Below, one piece after another: positions 42,882-54,286 of a stretch of DNA of 64,000 nt. This stretch comes from Pictodentalium vernedei (taxonomy: Eukaryota > Mollusca > Scaphopoda > Dentaliida > Dentaliidae): the NCBI GenBank assembly GCA_031216915.1, contig CM062290.1:382770718-382834717 (forward strand), given 5' to 3'. The translations under genes were made by a program, and so were the position numbers. Positions within the stretch are counted from its first letter, which is position 1. Every line of letters begins with the position of its first letter. Under the pieces are notes generated by a model. That model did no database searches, was not told where the DNA came from, and saw only the letters and a program-made list of their open reading frames with translations.

Positions 42882-45800
42882 ACAAGAGGCCCCACGGGGC
42901 CTGAGGGCGCTCACCTGATACTGGCCGAGTCATATCACCAAAATAGCAAGGGATTCTGCCTTGTGGTTATTATCAGTTTTTCAACATAAAAGTGTTTTCT
43001 CTACTTAGTAACCCAGAGTGTTCATATGTTAGATCCCCATATTGGGTACTCAATAATTTATCTATTTATTTATTGGAATTTAAGGTCACTTTCTAAGGCT
43101 ACATCATTACAGAGGCATAATTATAATATCAGGTTTGGTCAATCGTTTATGCCTATTACTGCCCACTTTACAGGGCTTTCAACGCAGGAATTGGTTACTG
43201 GGCCCAATTTTATCAATAAACCAGAACTTGAACAAATTTCAATTTGCCGCTTCTAAGAAAACTAAAAATCAAATATCAAAAGATTCTGAGAGGAGTATCA
43301 GAAAAAAAAGATTTTTTAAGAATATTTCTCATACTGAATTAAGTTATACATTGGGCTCCCATAGGGAACCCAAAAACAAAAGCTTCTGAAGCAGTGGTTT
43401 GGGAGAAGAAGATTATTCAACGTTATTCCCATTACCTACAGTGTTAAAAAATGATGACTCGGCACTTTTAGTCCTGGAAAAGTACTTATGATAAAACCAA
43501 TGGCATTTTTTTCACCATTCCTTTCTCCCGGCCCTAAGGAAGCTTCACATTGTATAAAAATTCTCAGTGCCATGTAGTTCTGGAAATATGGGCATTCAAA
43601 AAAAAAAAATTTTTTCAGCTCCTGTAGTTGCCGTGGGGGACAGGAAAACAATTTATGGCATAAATTAGGTATTTGTGACCCAATAAGCCCTCATATCAAA
43701 TTTGGTTCAAATCGACCTCTTGGTTTGGAAAATAAAAATTTTGGTATAATTTGGGCTTCTACAGTGAGCCCAAATATGAACCAAGGGACTTGGCTTTAAC
43801 AAACTTCACTCTCAGCCCCCCCCCCCCCCCCCCCCCTACGAATGCTGTACATCAAATATCAAAAGATTTTGACTGGTGGATCTGAAAAAAAAATTTTTTT
43901 TAAAGAATATTGCTCATATTGAACTAAGTTATAATTTGTGCTCCCACAGGGAGACCAAATATGAGCCGAAGGACTTGACTTGAACAACTTGAATCTCACC
44001 TCCCTAAGCATACTGTATACCAAATATCAAAAGATTCTGACCGGTGGATGCGAAGAAGAAGATTTTAAAAGAATATACCTCGTATTGCACTAAGTTACAA
44101 TTTGGGTTCCAAAAGGGAGTCCAAATATGAACTCAGGGACTTGGCTTGAACAAACATCAATCTCACCCCCCTAAGGATGATGCATAGCAAATATCAAAAG
44201 ATTCTGATTTGTGGATCCGAAGAAGAAGATTTTTAAAATATATCCCTCATATTGCACTAATTTGAACATTTGGGTTCCCATAGGGAACCCAAATATGGAC
44301 CGAGGAATTTGATTTCTACAAATATGTGAATCAATGTTCCAAAGATGTTATATGTAAAATATGAAAGCTTTTAGAGCAGTGGTTTGGAAGAAAACAATTC
44401 TTTATTTTTTTCCCATTGCCTACTGTGTTAAAAAATACTGACTCAGCACTTTTTCAGAGTCCCGAAAAAGTACCCTATGATAAAACCGATAGCAATTTTT
44501 TTTTACCAATCCTTTCTGTTGGTCCCAAGAAAGCTTCACACCAAATAAAAATTCTCACTGCCGTGCAGTTTTTGAGATATAGGCGTTTTAATTTTTTTCT
44601 ATTTTTAGCTCCTGTGGTTCCCACGGGGCTACAGGAAAAAAAATTTCTGCATAAATTAGGTACTTATGACCCAATAAGCCCTCACATAAAATTTGGTTCA
44701 AATTGGCCTCTCGGTTTAAAAAATAGAAATTTGGGGTGGGGCCAAAATTTTTGCTCCTCCCATAACATCGCCAAGTATAGACCTACAAACTTCTCTTGAA
44801 CAAACTTGAGTCTACACCTCAAAAGGAAGCTGCATACCAAATATCAAGTCTCTGCTATTGCTGGTTCTTGAGAAGAAGATTTTTTAAGAATTGGAGCATT
44901 TTTGCCCCACCCCTCTGCTCAATATGAGCCGAAACCTAATTTGCCCAAAAATCAAAATGCCGCTATATAACCCCTACTCACATGAAATTTCATTAACATG
45001 CGGCCAGTGGTTTGGAAGAAAAAGACCCAAACACCACCTTCACGCCGGACGACGGACGACGGACGACGGACGAAAAGTGATCAGAAAAGCTCACCCTGAC
45101 TTTCAGTCAGGTGAGCTAAAAATAAGATAAAACAACTTCACCCCTCAATTCACCCACCCTGGGGGCAGCCACGATCAAAATAGGAAGGTCTCATCTACTC
45201 ATCAATCTAAGACAACCTGCCAAATTTCAAGAAATTTGCGTAAGATAACAATTTTTAAAATCAACCCACACTGCGGCTGCTGCAGCAGCCACTGTGTGCA
45301 GCCAACTGAGACCAAAATAGGACGTTCTCATCTGGACATCAACCCGAATATGCAGATGAAATTTCGTGATGATCAGATGAGAACTACGGCCTGTAGGCTG
45401 CGCCATACAAAATTCACGATGGCTGCTGCAGCAGCCAATGTAAGCAGCCAGTCATAACCAAAATATGACGATCTCATCTAGACACCAACGCGAACATGCA
45501 TCTCAAATTTGGTGATGATAGATAAGAACTATGGCCTATAGCCTGTGCCGAACAAATTGTGGACAGACAGACTCACAGACTTCCGCATGCCCCATGACAA
45601 TAGCATAGCTTGACTTTGTCAAGAAAAGCTAAAAATTGAACTAATAAAAAACAACACAAAGTCTTTTCAAGATACTGTACTTTTAGATTGTCATTACCGC
45701 AAAGTAGTCATGTATAATTTAAACAAGGGATTCTGCCTTGTTATCAGTTTTTCAACATAAAATTGTTTACCCTACTTAGTAACCCAAAGTGTTCATATGT

Positions 45801-47866
45801 TAGATACCCATATTGGGTACTCAATAATTTATCTATTTATTTATTGGAATTTAAGGTCACTTTCAGCATCTAAGGCTACATCTTACAGAGGCATAATTAT
45901 AATATCAAGTTTGGTCAATCGTTTATGCCTATCACTGCCCACTTTACAGGGCTTTCAATGCAGGAATTGGTTACTACTGGGCCCAATTTTATCAATAAAG
46001 CAGAACTTGAACAAACTTCAATTTGCCACTTCTAAGAAAATCAAAAATCAAATATCAAAAGATTCTGACAGGAGTAACAGAAAAAAAAGATTTTTTAAGA
46101 ATATTTCTCATACTGAACTAAGTTATACATGGGCTCCCATAGGGAGCCCAAAAATAAAAGCTTCTGAAGCAGTGTTTTGGGAGAAGAAGATTCTTCAACG
46201 TTATTCCCATTAGCTACACTGTTAAAAAATGATGACTCGGCACTTTTAGTCCTAGAAAAGAACCTTATGATAAAATTTTTACCATTTTTTTCTTCCGGTC
46301 CTAAGGAAGCTTCACACCATATAAAAATTCTCAGTGCCATGTAGTTCTGGAGATATGGGCATGTAAAAAGAAAAAAATTTTTTAGCTCCTGCAGTTCCCG
46401 TGGGGGACAGGAAAACAATTTTCGGCATAAATTAGGTACTTATGACCCAATAAGCCCTCATATCAAATTTGGTTCAAATCGACTTTTTGGTTTGGAAAAT
46501 AAAAATTTTGGTATAATTTGGGCTCCCACAGTGAGCCCAAATATGAACCCAGGTACTTGGCTTTACCAAACTTCACTCTCAGCCCCTAAGAATGCTGTAC
46601 ATCAAATATCAAAACATTTTGACTGGTGGATCTGAAAAAAAAATTTTTTTTAAAGAATATTCCTCATATTGAACTAAGTTATAATTTGGGCTCCCACAGG
46701 GAGACCAAATATGAGCTGAAGGACTTGACTTGAACAAACTTGAATCTCACCTCCCTAAGCATACTGTATACCAAATATCAAAAGATTCTGACCGGTGGAT
46801 GCGAAGAAGAAGATTTTAAAAGAATATACCTCGTATTGCACTAAGTTACAATTTGGGTTCCCAAAGGGAGTCCAAATATGAACTCAGGGACTTGGCTTGA
46901 ACAAACATCAATCTCACCCCCCTAAGGATGATGCATAGCAAATATCAAAAGATTCTGATTTGTGGATCCGAAGAAGAAGATTTTTAAAATATATCCCTCA
47001 TATTGCACTAATTTGAACATTTGGGTTCCCATAGGGAACCCAAATATGGACCGAGGAATTTGATTTCTACAAATATGTGAATCAATGTTCCAAAGATGTT
47101 ATATGTAAAATATGAAAGCTTTTAGAGCAGTGGTTTGGAAGAAAACAATTCTTTATTTTTTTCCCATTGCCTACTGTGTTAAAAAATACTGACTCAGCAC
47201 TTTTTCAGAGTCCCGAAAAAGTACCCTATGATAAAACCGATAGCAATTTTTTTTTACCAATCCTTTCTGTTGGTCCCAAGAAAGCTTCACACCAAATAAA
47301 AATTCTCACTGCCGTGCAGTTTTTGAGATATAGGCGTTTTAATTTTTTTCTATTTTTAGCTCCTGTGGTTCCCACGGGGCTACAGGAAAAAAAATTTCTG
47401 CATAAATTAGGTACTTATGACCCAATAAGCCCTCACATAAAATTTGGTTCAAATTGGCCTCTCGGTTTAAAAAATAGAAATTTGGGGTGGGGCCAAAATT
47501 TTTGCTCCTCCCATAACATCGCCAAGTATAGACCTACAAACTTCTCTTGAACAAACTTGAGTCTACACCTCAAAAGGAAGCTGCATACCAAATATCAAGT
47601 CTCTGCTATTGCTGGTTCTTGAGAAGAAGATTTTTTAAGAATTGGAGCATTTTTGCCCCACCCCTCTGCTCAATATGAGCCGAAACCTAATTTGCCCAAA
47701 AATCAAAATGCCGCTATATAACCCCTACTCACATGAAATTTCATTAACATGCGGCCAGTGGTTTGGAAGAAAAAGACCCAAACACCACCTTCACGCCGGA
47801 CGACGGACGACGGACGAAAAGTGATCAGAAAAGCTCACCCTGACTTTCAGTCAGGTGAGCTAAAAA
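42882..47866 (+). repeat. 5-kb block of host-type repeats inside the Polinton, tandemly duplicated
   Basis: Family A copy 1 runs 42882-45123 from ACAAGAGGCCCCACGGGGCC to the hairpin and GTCAGGTGAGCTAAAAA. A second repeat with CCAAAATAGGACGTTCTCAT units and end TTGACTTTGTCAAG..AAAGCTAAAAA fills 45124-45640. A second family A copy runs to 47866. The two family A copies lie about 2.75-2.77 kb apart; their last 1.1 kb are almost identical, the first part less so. A poly-C run is at about 43819-43836. No genes; repeated short frames are copies of non-coding sequence. Confidence 0.85.
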
Positions 47867-47906
47867 TGTGGGTAGGGGGAGGTTTGGATCACACAAGTTT
47901 TTGACT
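47862..47906 (+). promoter_or_regulatory. Promoter-proximal inverted repeat, PolB side
   Basis: AAAAATGTGGGTAGGGGGAG, GTTTGGATCACACAAG, TTTTTGAC mirrors 42605-42650. It lies about 35 bases before the PolB ATG. No TATA box is evident between them. Confidence 0.85.
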
Positions 47907-47939
47907 TGACAAGAGTGAAAGACGTGATTTTTCCAAAAG

Positions 47940-50900
47940 ATGAAGAGATCATTAGTGGACTACAGTGATTCAGAGGATAATGACACAGAACCTGTTGCAT
48001 TAGCTGGTAAGAAACAGAGATTGACTGAATATGCTAAGAATACAAAATCTGTACACTCTGAAAAGAGTGTACAGAATTTATATTCCATTCATCCTCAGTT
48101 AATGCGTGCATCCAGAAAATTTCACTCTGAATCACATGTATGCAGAGTGACTTTAAAGCAATTTGATGTCACTAATCCGCTCGAGTTTTTAACTGAAATG
48201 TTTCAATCAATGGTGGAAGATGTAAAAAAGGAATGTGGTATACAAGACAACGACCCCATGAGGATATCCATCCACCATCCAGGCCTTGATGTAGGTATTT
48301 TTATTCTTTTTACAAAGGCTATGGGGGTAAATGGAAAAACAGTGTTAGATGAGATAGAAAAAGTTATTCAATCGAATGATAAATTTACGATACATGATGG
48401 TCAATTATCTTTGGAAGTGACACACACGCGCCTACCACAAGGTCGTGGGCGAAAAGCACCTATTTCATTTTCAGCTGTGGGTAAACTGGTTGGAAATAAG
48501 AAAAGTATTATTGAAATTAAAAATGTCCATGATTCCATGTGTTTTGCAAGAGCTGTTGTGGTAGGAAAGTGTTACGCTGATAAAGATGAATCTGAGCTTT
48601 GGCAAAAGAAATGGGACAAAATAAAAAGATCCAACAGACCGACACAAGAGCGAGAAGCGAAAATATTGATGAATAAAGCAGGTCTCAAATATAATAAAGC
48701 TTGTGGGTATGAGGAATATCATAAAATTCAAGAAATACTCTCCCCAGAGTATGTCATTAAAATCCACCCACAATTTGCAAAAGAAACGTTTTTATACGAA
48801 CCACCCCAAACTACAAAAGAGAGTAAAGTTATTCACATTTATCACCACGACCAGCATTTTGACACTATCACTAAAATCACAGGGTTTTTAGGGTGTGTTT
48901 ACTATTGTGAATATTGCAATGTAGGCTATAATAACAGAGAACGGCATAGATGCCCGAAAGGATGTGTTTGCTATTCCCCACTGCCATGTACGCCTGAACA
49001 TTCTGTTCATTGTTACACATGTAATAGAGACTTTGTAAGTTCATCTTGTTACAGAAATCACACAACTCTATTACAGAACCAAGAAAAATCAATCTGTCAA
49101 TTAGTGAAAAAATGTCTATCGTGTAACATGTGCATTTACTCTGGGAAAGGTAAACACATTTGTGATGGTTTTAAAAAATGTAAATATTGTCATCAAATAG
49201 TCAAATTTGAACATTATTGTTTCATTCCAAAATACAAACCACCCACGAAAGACAAAATGCCGAAAGTACCCTTTGTGTTTTATGATTTTGAAACAACTCA
49301 AGACTCAGGAATCCATACCCCAAATTACTGTGTTGCACACCGTGCATGTGGTGAGTGTATTTGTAAATCTATTGATGAGAAGTGTACACGATGTGACAAA
49401 ATCGGAAGAAGGGAATATATCTTTAGAGGAAAATCTACTTTGAGTGATTTTTGCAATTGGCTTTTCAGTAAAGAACATGACGGGGTAACAGCGATTGCTC
49501 ATAATTCAAGAGGGTTTGATGCACAATTTATCTTAAGACATCTCATTGAAACTGGCACATCAAAACCCGATGTCATCATGAATGGAAACAAAATTATTTC
49601 TCTGAAAGCTTGTGGTGTTAGACTCATCGATTCATTGAGTTTCCTTTCTATGAGATTGGCACAATTCCCTAAAACATTTGGTTTAAGTGAACTTGCAAAA
49701 GGTTATTTTCCTCATCTGGCAAACACACAAGTATATCAAAATTACATTGGACCTTACTTAGATGCAAAATTATACATGCCTGATTCTATGTCTCCCCCAG
49801 CCAGAGAAGAATTCATTAAATGGTACAATCAAAAATTTACTAGTAACGCCACTTTCAATTTTGCCAAAGAAATGGACATGTACTGTAAATCTGATGTAGA
49901 CATCCTCCGTAGAGGTTGTGGGGAGTTCAGAAAAAAATTTATTGAATGTGATGGGATAGATCCTTTCAGGGAAGCTGTGACTTTAGCTGATGCCTGTAAT
50001 AAAGCTTGGCGGAAAAATTCAATGCCAGAGAACAAAATTGCTCTCATTTCAGACATAGGATATCCCACTGCTGTTTGATATTCCATGAAAGCCATTAGAT
50101 TCTTACAGCTACTAGCACAGGAAGAAGGCATACACATTCAACATGCACTAAATGGTGGGGAAACTAGAATTGGAAATTATCATGTAGATGGTTTTCACAA
50201 AGAGACAAACACAATCTATGAATTTTATGGGTGTATGTGGCATGGATGTGAGACTTGCTATCCTGACAGATTCGAGAAAAATCCAATCAATTCACAATTC
50301 TATCAATCTCTGTACAACAAAGCCCAAGATCGCATAAAACATTTCAAATCATTGGGTTATAATTTACACATAGTGTGGGAACACGAATTTGATCATCTAT
50401 GCAAAACGGAGCCAGATGTTCGAGCTTCTATAGATACATTTTTCCCACACATGGATCCCATTCAGCCACGTGATGCATTGTTTGGCGGGAGAACAAATGC
50501 CATTAAATTACATTACAAAATTGATGAGAATACAGACACAGAAATTAAATACATAGACATTTGTTCACTCTACCCATATGTCAATAAACACAGAGAATAT
50601 CCAGTCTCTCATCCAGTTATTCTTACAAAGGAAAATATAGACACTAACAAAATAAGGGAATATAGAGGACTTATCAAATGTAAAGTTTTACCACCTCAAA
50701 ATCTTTTTCTGCCAGTTCTCCCCATTCATTGCAATAAGAAAATGACATTCACACTTTGTAAAACATGTGCAGAACACGAATTAGATCAGTGTAAACACAC
50801 ACCAGACCAACGTGCAATAGTAGGTACATGGACATCTGTCGAACTTAACAAGTCATTTGATTTGGGTTACACTTTAATTGACACTTATCAGATTTGGCAC

Positions 50901-51809
50901 TGGGATGAATGGTCTTCAGAGATTTACAAACATTATGTGAACAAATATTTAAAAATGAAACAAGAGGCTAGTGGGTTTCCAGATTGGGTGAAAACAGAAA
51001 CAGACAAAAACACATTTAAAAAAGATTATGCACAGATTGAAAACATCTATTTGGAAAATGTTGAAAAAAATCCAGGAAAAAGATCATTTGCCAAAACCAT
51101 GTTAAATTGTCTCTGGGGAAAGAATGCACAAAACAATATCAAAAGTAAAACTAAATATATAAATGAACCGTCCGAATATTTTGATATAATACAGAGCAAA
51201 GACAAAATTGTGAACAATGTGGAATTTTTTGAGCATGATCAATTTGTTTTAGTAAACTATATTGACACTGCAGATGTTTACACACCACACAGTTCAGCAA
51301 ATGTTGTTGTAGCATCTTTTGTGACCGCGTATGCAAGATTAGAATTATACAAAGTTTTAGAACAATTAGGAACGCGAGTTTTATATTTTGACACAGACAG
51401 TTGTATCTACATACATAAACCATCACTTTGGAATCCAGAAATTGTAAATAGTAGATTAGGTCAATGGACAGATGAACATCCAGGGGCAAAAATCACAGAG
51501 TTTGTAGGTTTAGGTCCAAAAAATTATGGATACAAATATATTAAAGATGGAGAAACACACACCACATGTAAAGTTAAGGGTGTTACTTTAGATTACAAAA
51601 CATCACAAAAAGTTAATTTTGAGAGAATGGTTGAGTGTGCAGAAGACAGAGAGAATTACAAAATAAACATTGAATACACACATAGAATTAAACGAAACAA
51701 AGACAGACAAGTCACAAGTGAAGCACAAACCAAAACATTCAGATCTGTATATACAAAACGTTTTGTAGTAGATAAATATGATACCCTCCCCTATGGGTAT
51801 AAGATATAA
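47940..51809 (+). pseudogene. pPolB: Polinton protein-primed DNA polymerase B, one in-frame TGA
   Basis: A frame of 1,289 codons is interrupted once, by TGA at 50076-50078. N-terminal half: a region of unassigned function, several Cys/His clusters (CEYCNVGYNNRERHRC, CYTCNRDF, CLSCNMC, CKYC at about residues 320-420), then the 3'-5' exonuclease: ExoI VFYDFETT (about 443), ExoII HNSRGFDAQF (about 521), ExoIII YCKSDVDIL (about 646). After the stop: motif A DICSLYP (about 872), motif B KTMLNCLWGKN (about 1051), motif C YFDTDS (about 1147). It would replicate the linear element from its ends with a protein primer. The length is usual for Polintons. The stop separates exonuclease from polymerase, so this copy should not make active enzyme unless read through. 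First gene of the rightward array. Confidence 0.97.
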
Positions 51810-51857
51810 ATATCCGTCACAAAAACTCATTTCAATTTTGAACAGAGAACAGACAAG

Positions 51858-52451
51858 ATGTCTTTACCACTCGAGCCTGCTTTCCCTAATTATTTATCAG
51901 AGTTAAAAAGACTTGAAAGTTTTCATTGGACTTCCTACCCAGTCTTACAATCGAAAAAAGAAGAATTAGCCAAAGCTGGATTTTTCTGTGTTGGGGGTGG
52001 TAAAGTGAAGTGTTTTGTATGTGGACAAGGTTTACATAATTGGGAAGAAAAGGATATTCCTTTACAAGAACATGTCAAGTATTCTCCAAATTGTCCTTAC
52101 ATGAAACTTATTAGAGGCTGTCAGTTATATAAACCACCCACATGTATGCAAACACCTCCCGATAAAATATTAGCAGTCATGGATAATGGATTTACTTTAA
52201 AACAAATATTTTCAACAATGAAAAAATATGATAAAACTCTAGATGATTTTCCAGATTCAAATTCATTATTTGCACTCATGGTCATAGATGATCAAAGTAC
52301 ATCATCATTTAGTAAAATAATTGGCAATCATGCCGCAGTACATTTCAGAAATAAGTTAAGTGATTTATTTACTGACGGACCAGCAAATGATTTTCCTGAC
52401 TGCCCTGATGTACAAAGTACATCAGAACAGACAAAAGAATCATCACTTTGA
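51858..52451 (+). CDS. Single-BIR, IAP-like protein
   Basis: 197 residues, open, 48 bases after PolB. One BIR domain at about residues 17-85: RLESFHWTSYP, LAKAGFFCVGGGKVKCFVCG, LHNWEEKDIPLQEHVKYSPN. Zinc ligands are Cys52, Cys55, His72, Cys79, in the C-x2-C-x16-H-x6-C spacing of BIR domains. No RING finger or second BIR follows; the C-terminal 110 residues are acidic/serine-rich and unassigned (LKQIFSTMKKYDKTLDDFPD resembles a small helical domain). BIR proteins bind caspases or other death regulators, and baculoviruses carry such genes. In a Polinton it is accessory cargo, plausibly host-derived, because IAP genes are greatly expanded in molluscs. The anti-death role is inference. Confidence 0.93.
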   Translation: MSLPLEPAFPNYLSELKRLESFHWTSYPVLQSKKEELAKAGFFCVGGGKVKCFVCGQGLHNWEEKDIPLQEHVKYSPNCPYMKLIRGCQLYKPPTCMQTPPDKILAVMDNGFTLKQIFSTMKKYDKTLDDFPDSNSLFALMVIDDQSTSSFSKIIGNHAAVHFRNKLSDLFTDGPANDFPDCPDVQSTSEQTKESSL

Positions 52452-52459
52452 TTTCAACC

Positions 52460-52840
52460 ATGGAACCAGTAAGACACATCTTAGAAAACAAGATCACACG
52501 TAAGGCATTATTATATGCATTTCAAATGATCACTCCTGGTTATCTAACAATAACAAAAGATTTCATTCAAAATCAATTAGAAAAAGATGGAATGTATGGG
52601 GAATTTTGTAATGCATTACAAATCATGAATGCTTTTTACAAAGATAATGTACAAAATATTTGGACAAGAGTTATGTGGGATTTTATTATTTATGATGAAG
52701 AAATCATTAATTATTTATATAGACAATGTATGCCACAATTAGATCAGAGTTCTTCAGAAACTTTATTTGAATTAAAATCACCCTTAAAACGAAAACCCAC
52801 ACAGAGATGTGAAGAAGCTATGGAGGTAGAAAGTATATAA
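52460..52840 (+). CDS. Unrecognised helical protein of 126 residues
   Basis: Not recognised. It starts MEPVRHILENKITRKAL at the ATG just after the BIR gene (gap of 8 bases). Predicted mostly helical and aromatic-rich: YLTITKDFIQNQLEKDGMYG, NALQIMNAFYKDNVQNIWTR, MWDFIIYDEEIINYLYRQC. It ends in a basic then acidic tail (KSPLKRKPTQRCEEAMEVES). Tight spacing suggests co-expression with BIR and the ATPase. Possible accessory or host-interaction protein. Confidence 0.7.
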   Translation: MEPVRHILENKITRKALLYAFQMITPGYLTITKDFIQNQLEKDGMYGEFCNALQIMNAFYKDNVQNIWTRVMWDFIIYDEEIINYLYRQCMPQLDQSSSETLFELKSPLKRKPTQRCEEAMEVESI

Positions 52841-52881
52841 GTCAATGTTTTGATATTCCTTTTGGTAAAAAAAAAGAAGTC

Positions 52882-53538
52882 ATGGCAATGAGTGAATGTT
52901 TATTGTTTCAACATCCCTGTAATATCTTTATATCGGGGCCTAGTGGTTCAGGAAAGACAGTATTTGTCAAAAAGCTTATTGATATGAAGCGTGACTTATT
53001 TCAAATCCCACCACAAAAAATTGTTTGGTGTTATAAAGAATGGCAAAATACATACGCTTTACTTAAAGAAAGTGAAGATGTTAAATTCATAGAAGGCATT
53101 CCTGATGATGAATATGAAATTGTCAGTGATGTCACTATTCCACATCTTGTGGTTTTTGATGATATGTTAGGTGATAAAGATGAAGAAAAAATTAAATTAT
53201 GGTTCACACGAAAAGGCCATCATCGAAATGCAAGTGTCATATACATCACACAAAATATGTTTCAACAATCTAAAGCTAGTCGTACCATAAGTTTAAATGC
53301 ACATTATATGATTCTGTTTCAAAACACCAGAGATAAAGGGCAGATAAAAGTGTTAGCAAATCAAGTCCAATTACCCCATTTAAATGCATCCAATCAAGAT
53401 GCAACGAGTACTGATCACGGTTATTTATTAATTGATTTTCATCCTAAAACCCCCGACTCTTTGAGATTAAGAACTGATATTTTTCATCCTTGGGTGACAC
53501 AAAATGAACAGGGTCCCATCATTTACACAAAACTATAA
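52882..53538 (+). CDS. FtsK/HerA (A32-like) genome-packaging ATPase
   Basis: 218 residues, open; the usual length for Polinton ATPases. Walker A ISGPSGSGKTVFVKKLI at about residues 17-33; Walker B HLVVFDDMLGD at about 89-99; sensor-type VIYITQNMFQQSK at about 121-133 followed by SLNAHYMILFQNTRD. The family translocates DNA into capsids in nucleocytoplasmic large DNA viruses, virophages and Polintons. ATG at 52882 follows a poly-A stretch after the upstream gene. No break seen. Confidence 0.94.
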   Translation: MAMSECLLFQHPCNIFISGPSGSGKTVFVKKLIDMKRDLFQIPPQKIVWCYKEWQNTYALLKESEDVKFIEGIPDDEYEIVSDVTIPHLVVFDDMLGDKDEEKIKLWFTRKGHHRNASVIYITQNMFQQSKASRTISLNAHYMILFQNTRDKGQIKVLANQVQLPHLNASNQDATSTDHGYLLIDFHPKTPDSLRLRTDIFHPWVTQNEQGPIIYTKL

Positions 53539-53602
53539 AAAGCTGCATCCATAACTTTTTGTGTCACTTGGTAAAAACTTTGGTTGATGAGTACACATCA
53601 CA

Positions 53603-54007
53603 ATGGTATCTTTTATCCGATCATTAGAACAATTGAGTCAGCAGACAAATCCGTTTGCAAGAGAAAAATTACTTAAGAAAGGTTTCAAGAAAATTTTAAA
53701 ATGGTTTACGTTAGCAAGTAAAATCATACTCAATAAAAAAATTAAATTGCCAAAACAAACTCTAACATATATGGATAAGCATAGACAGGATTTACAACAA
53801 CTTGCAAATCCAAGAGTTGATATTGCAACCAAGCGAAACATTATTTTAAAACCAGGTGGTGGTGGGTTTTTTGGCGGTGTTATTATTCGTAATTTAATTC
53901 GATGGGATGGACATAAAACAAGTCGTAATTTTTATTCACCATTTACAAAAACAAAAAGTAAGAAACGAAAATTGTCTAAAAACAAAAAAAATCAAAAGAA
54001 ATGTTGA
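53603..54007 (+). CDS. Small basic Polinton protein with a GGGGFF motif
   Basis: 134 residues. N-half helical and basic (REKLLKKGFKKILKWFTLAS), then LTYMDKHRQDLQQLANPRVD, IATKRNIILKPGGGGFFGGV and a very Lys-rich tail. The K(R)xxIL..GGGFF module also closes the protein at 54287-54702. Such basic proteins sit between ATPase and integrase in many Polintons and are suspected core/DNA-binding virion proteins, perhaps analogous to adenovirus core proteins. The Lys-rich tail lies in an A-rich stretch where the next frame overlaps, so a frameshift joining this gene to 53907-54281 is possible. Confidence 0.7.
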   Translation: MVSFIRSLEQLSQQTNPFAREKLLKKGFKKILKWFTLASKIILNKKIKLPKQTLTYMDKHRQDLQQLANPRVDIATKRNIILKPGGGGFFGGVIIRNLIRWDGHKTSRNFYSPFTKTKSKKRKLSKNKKNQKKC

Positions 54008-54281
54008 TAAAAATTATGTGCATGCAAATTTCTTAGTCACTCCTCAAAAACTGACAAAAACAAAGTCTGTTTTAGTGAGCAAACTTCAAAAACAGAAAAA
54101 AGTACCACCATTAAAGTTAACACGTGGAACATCTGGTGGCTTTAGAGTATCGCATGATCCTATGATGTCTAGACAGAGTGTGGGGAATGTAGCACTGAAA
54201 GAAAATATTCCAATGACAGCACGATTCACAGCGTTGAATGCACAAAAACCTGTTAAGAGGATAAGATCTTATTTTAGTTGA
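53907..54281 (+). CDS. Unassigned basic reading frame, possibly the end of the preceding gene
   Basis: Overlaps the previous gene by about 100 bases. The first 30 codons are A-rich and may not be used. The part after 54010 (KNYVHANFLVTPQKLTKTKS, SGGFRVSHDPMMSRQSVGNV, IPMTARFTALNAQKPVKRIR) looks like real protein but has no upstream start of its own in non-overlapping sequence. Either an overlapping gene or a frameshifted C-terminal half of the 53603 gene. Function unknown. Confidence 0.45.
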   Translation: MDIKQVVIFIHHLQKQKVRNENCLKTKKIKRNVDKNYVHANFLVTPQKLTKTKSVLVSKLQKQKKVPPLKLTRGTSGGFRVSHDPMMSRQSVGNVALKENIPMTARFTALNAQKPVKRIRSYFS

Positions 54282-54286
54282 ATAAA

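Noticed and set aside
44416-47550. Identical 127-codon frames at 44416-44799 and 47167-47550 as a duplicated gene
   Set aside because: They lie in the same non-coding family A repeat, which also occurs at 1-600 without preserving this frame; identity reflects the repeat's recent duplication.
41612-50078. Programmed TGA readthrough or selenocysteine in the histone-fold and PolB genes
   Set aside because: Two in-frame TGA in one element is suggestive, but the same element also has in-frame TAG and TAA and several frameshifts, and no conserved readthrough context or SECIS-like structure was seen. Ordinary decay or assembly error is simpler.
52460-52840. Bcl-2-like protein next to BIR
   Set aside because: A stretch (NIWTRVMWDFII) faintly recalls a BH1 region, but the expected Asn-Trp-Gly-Arg signature and a BH2 region are absent.
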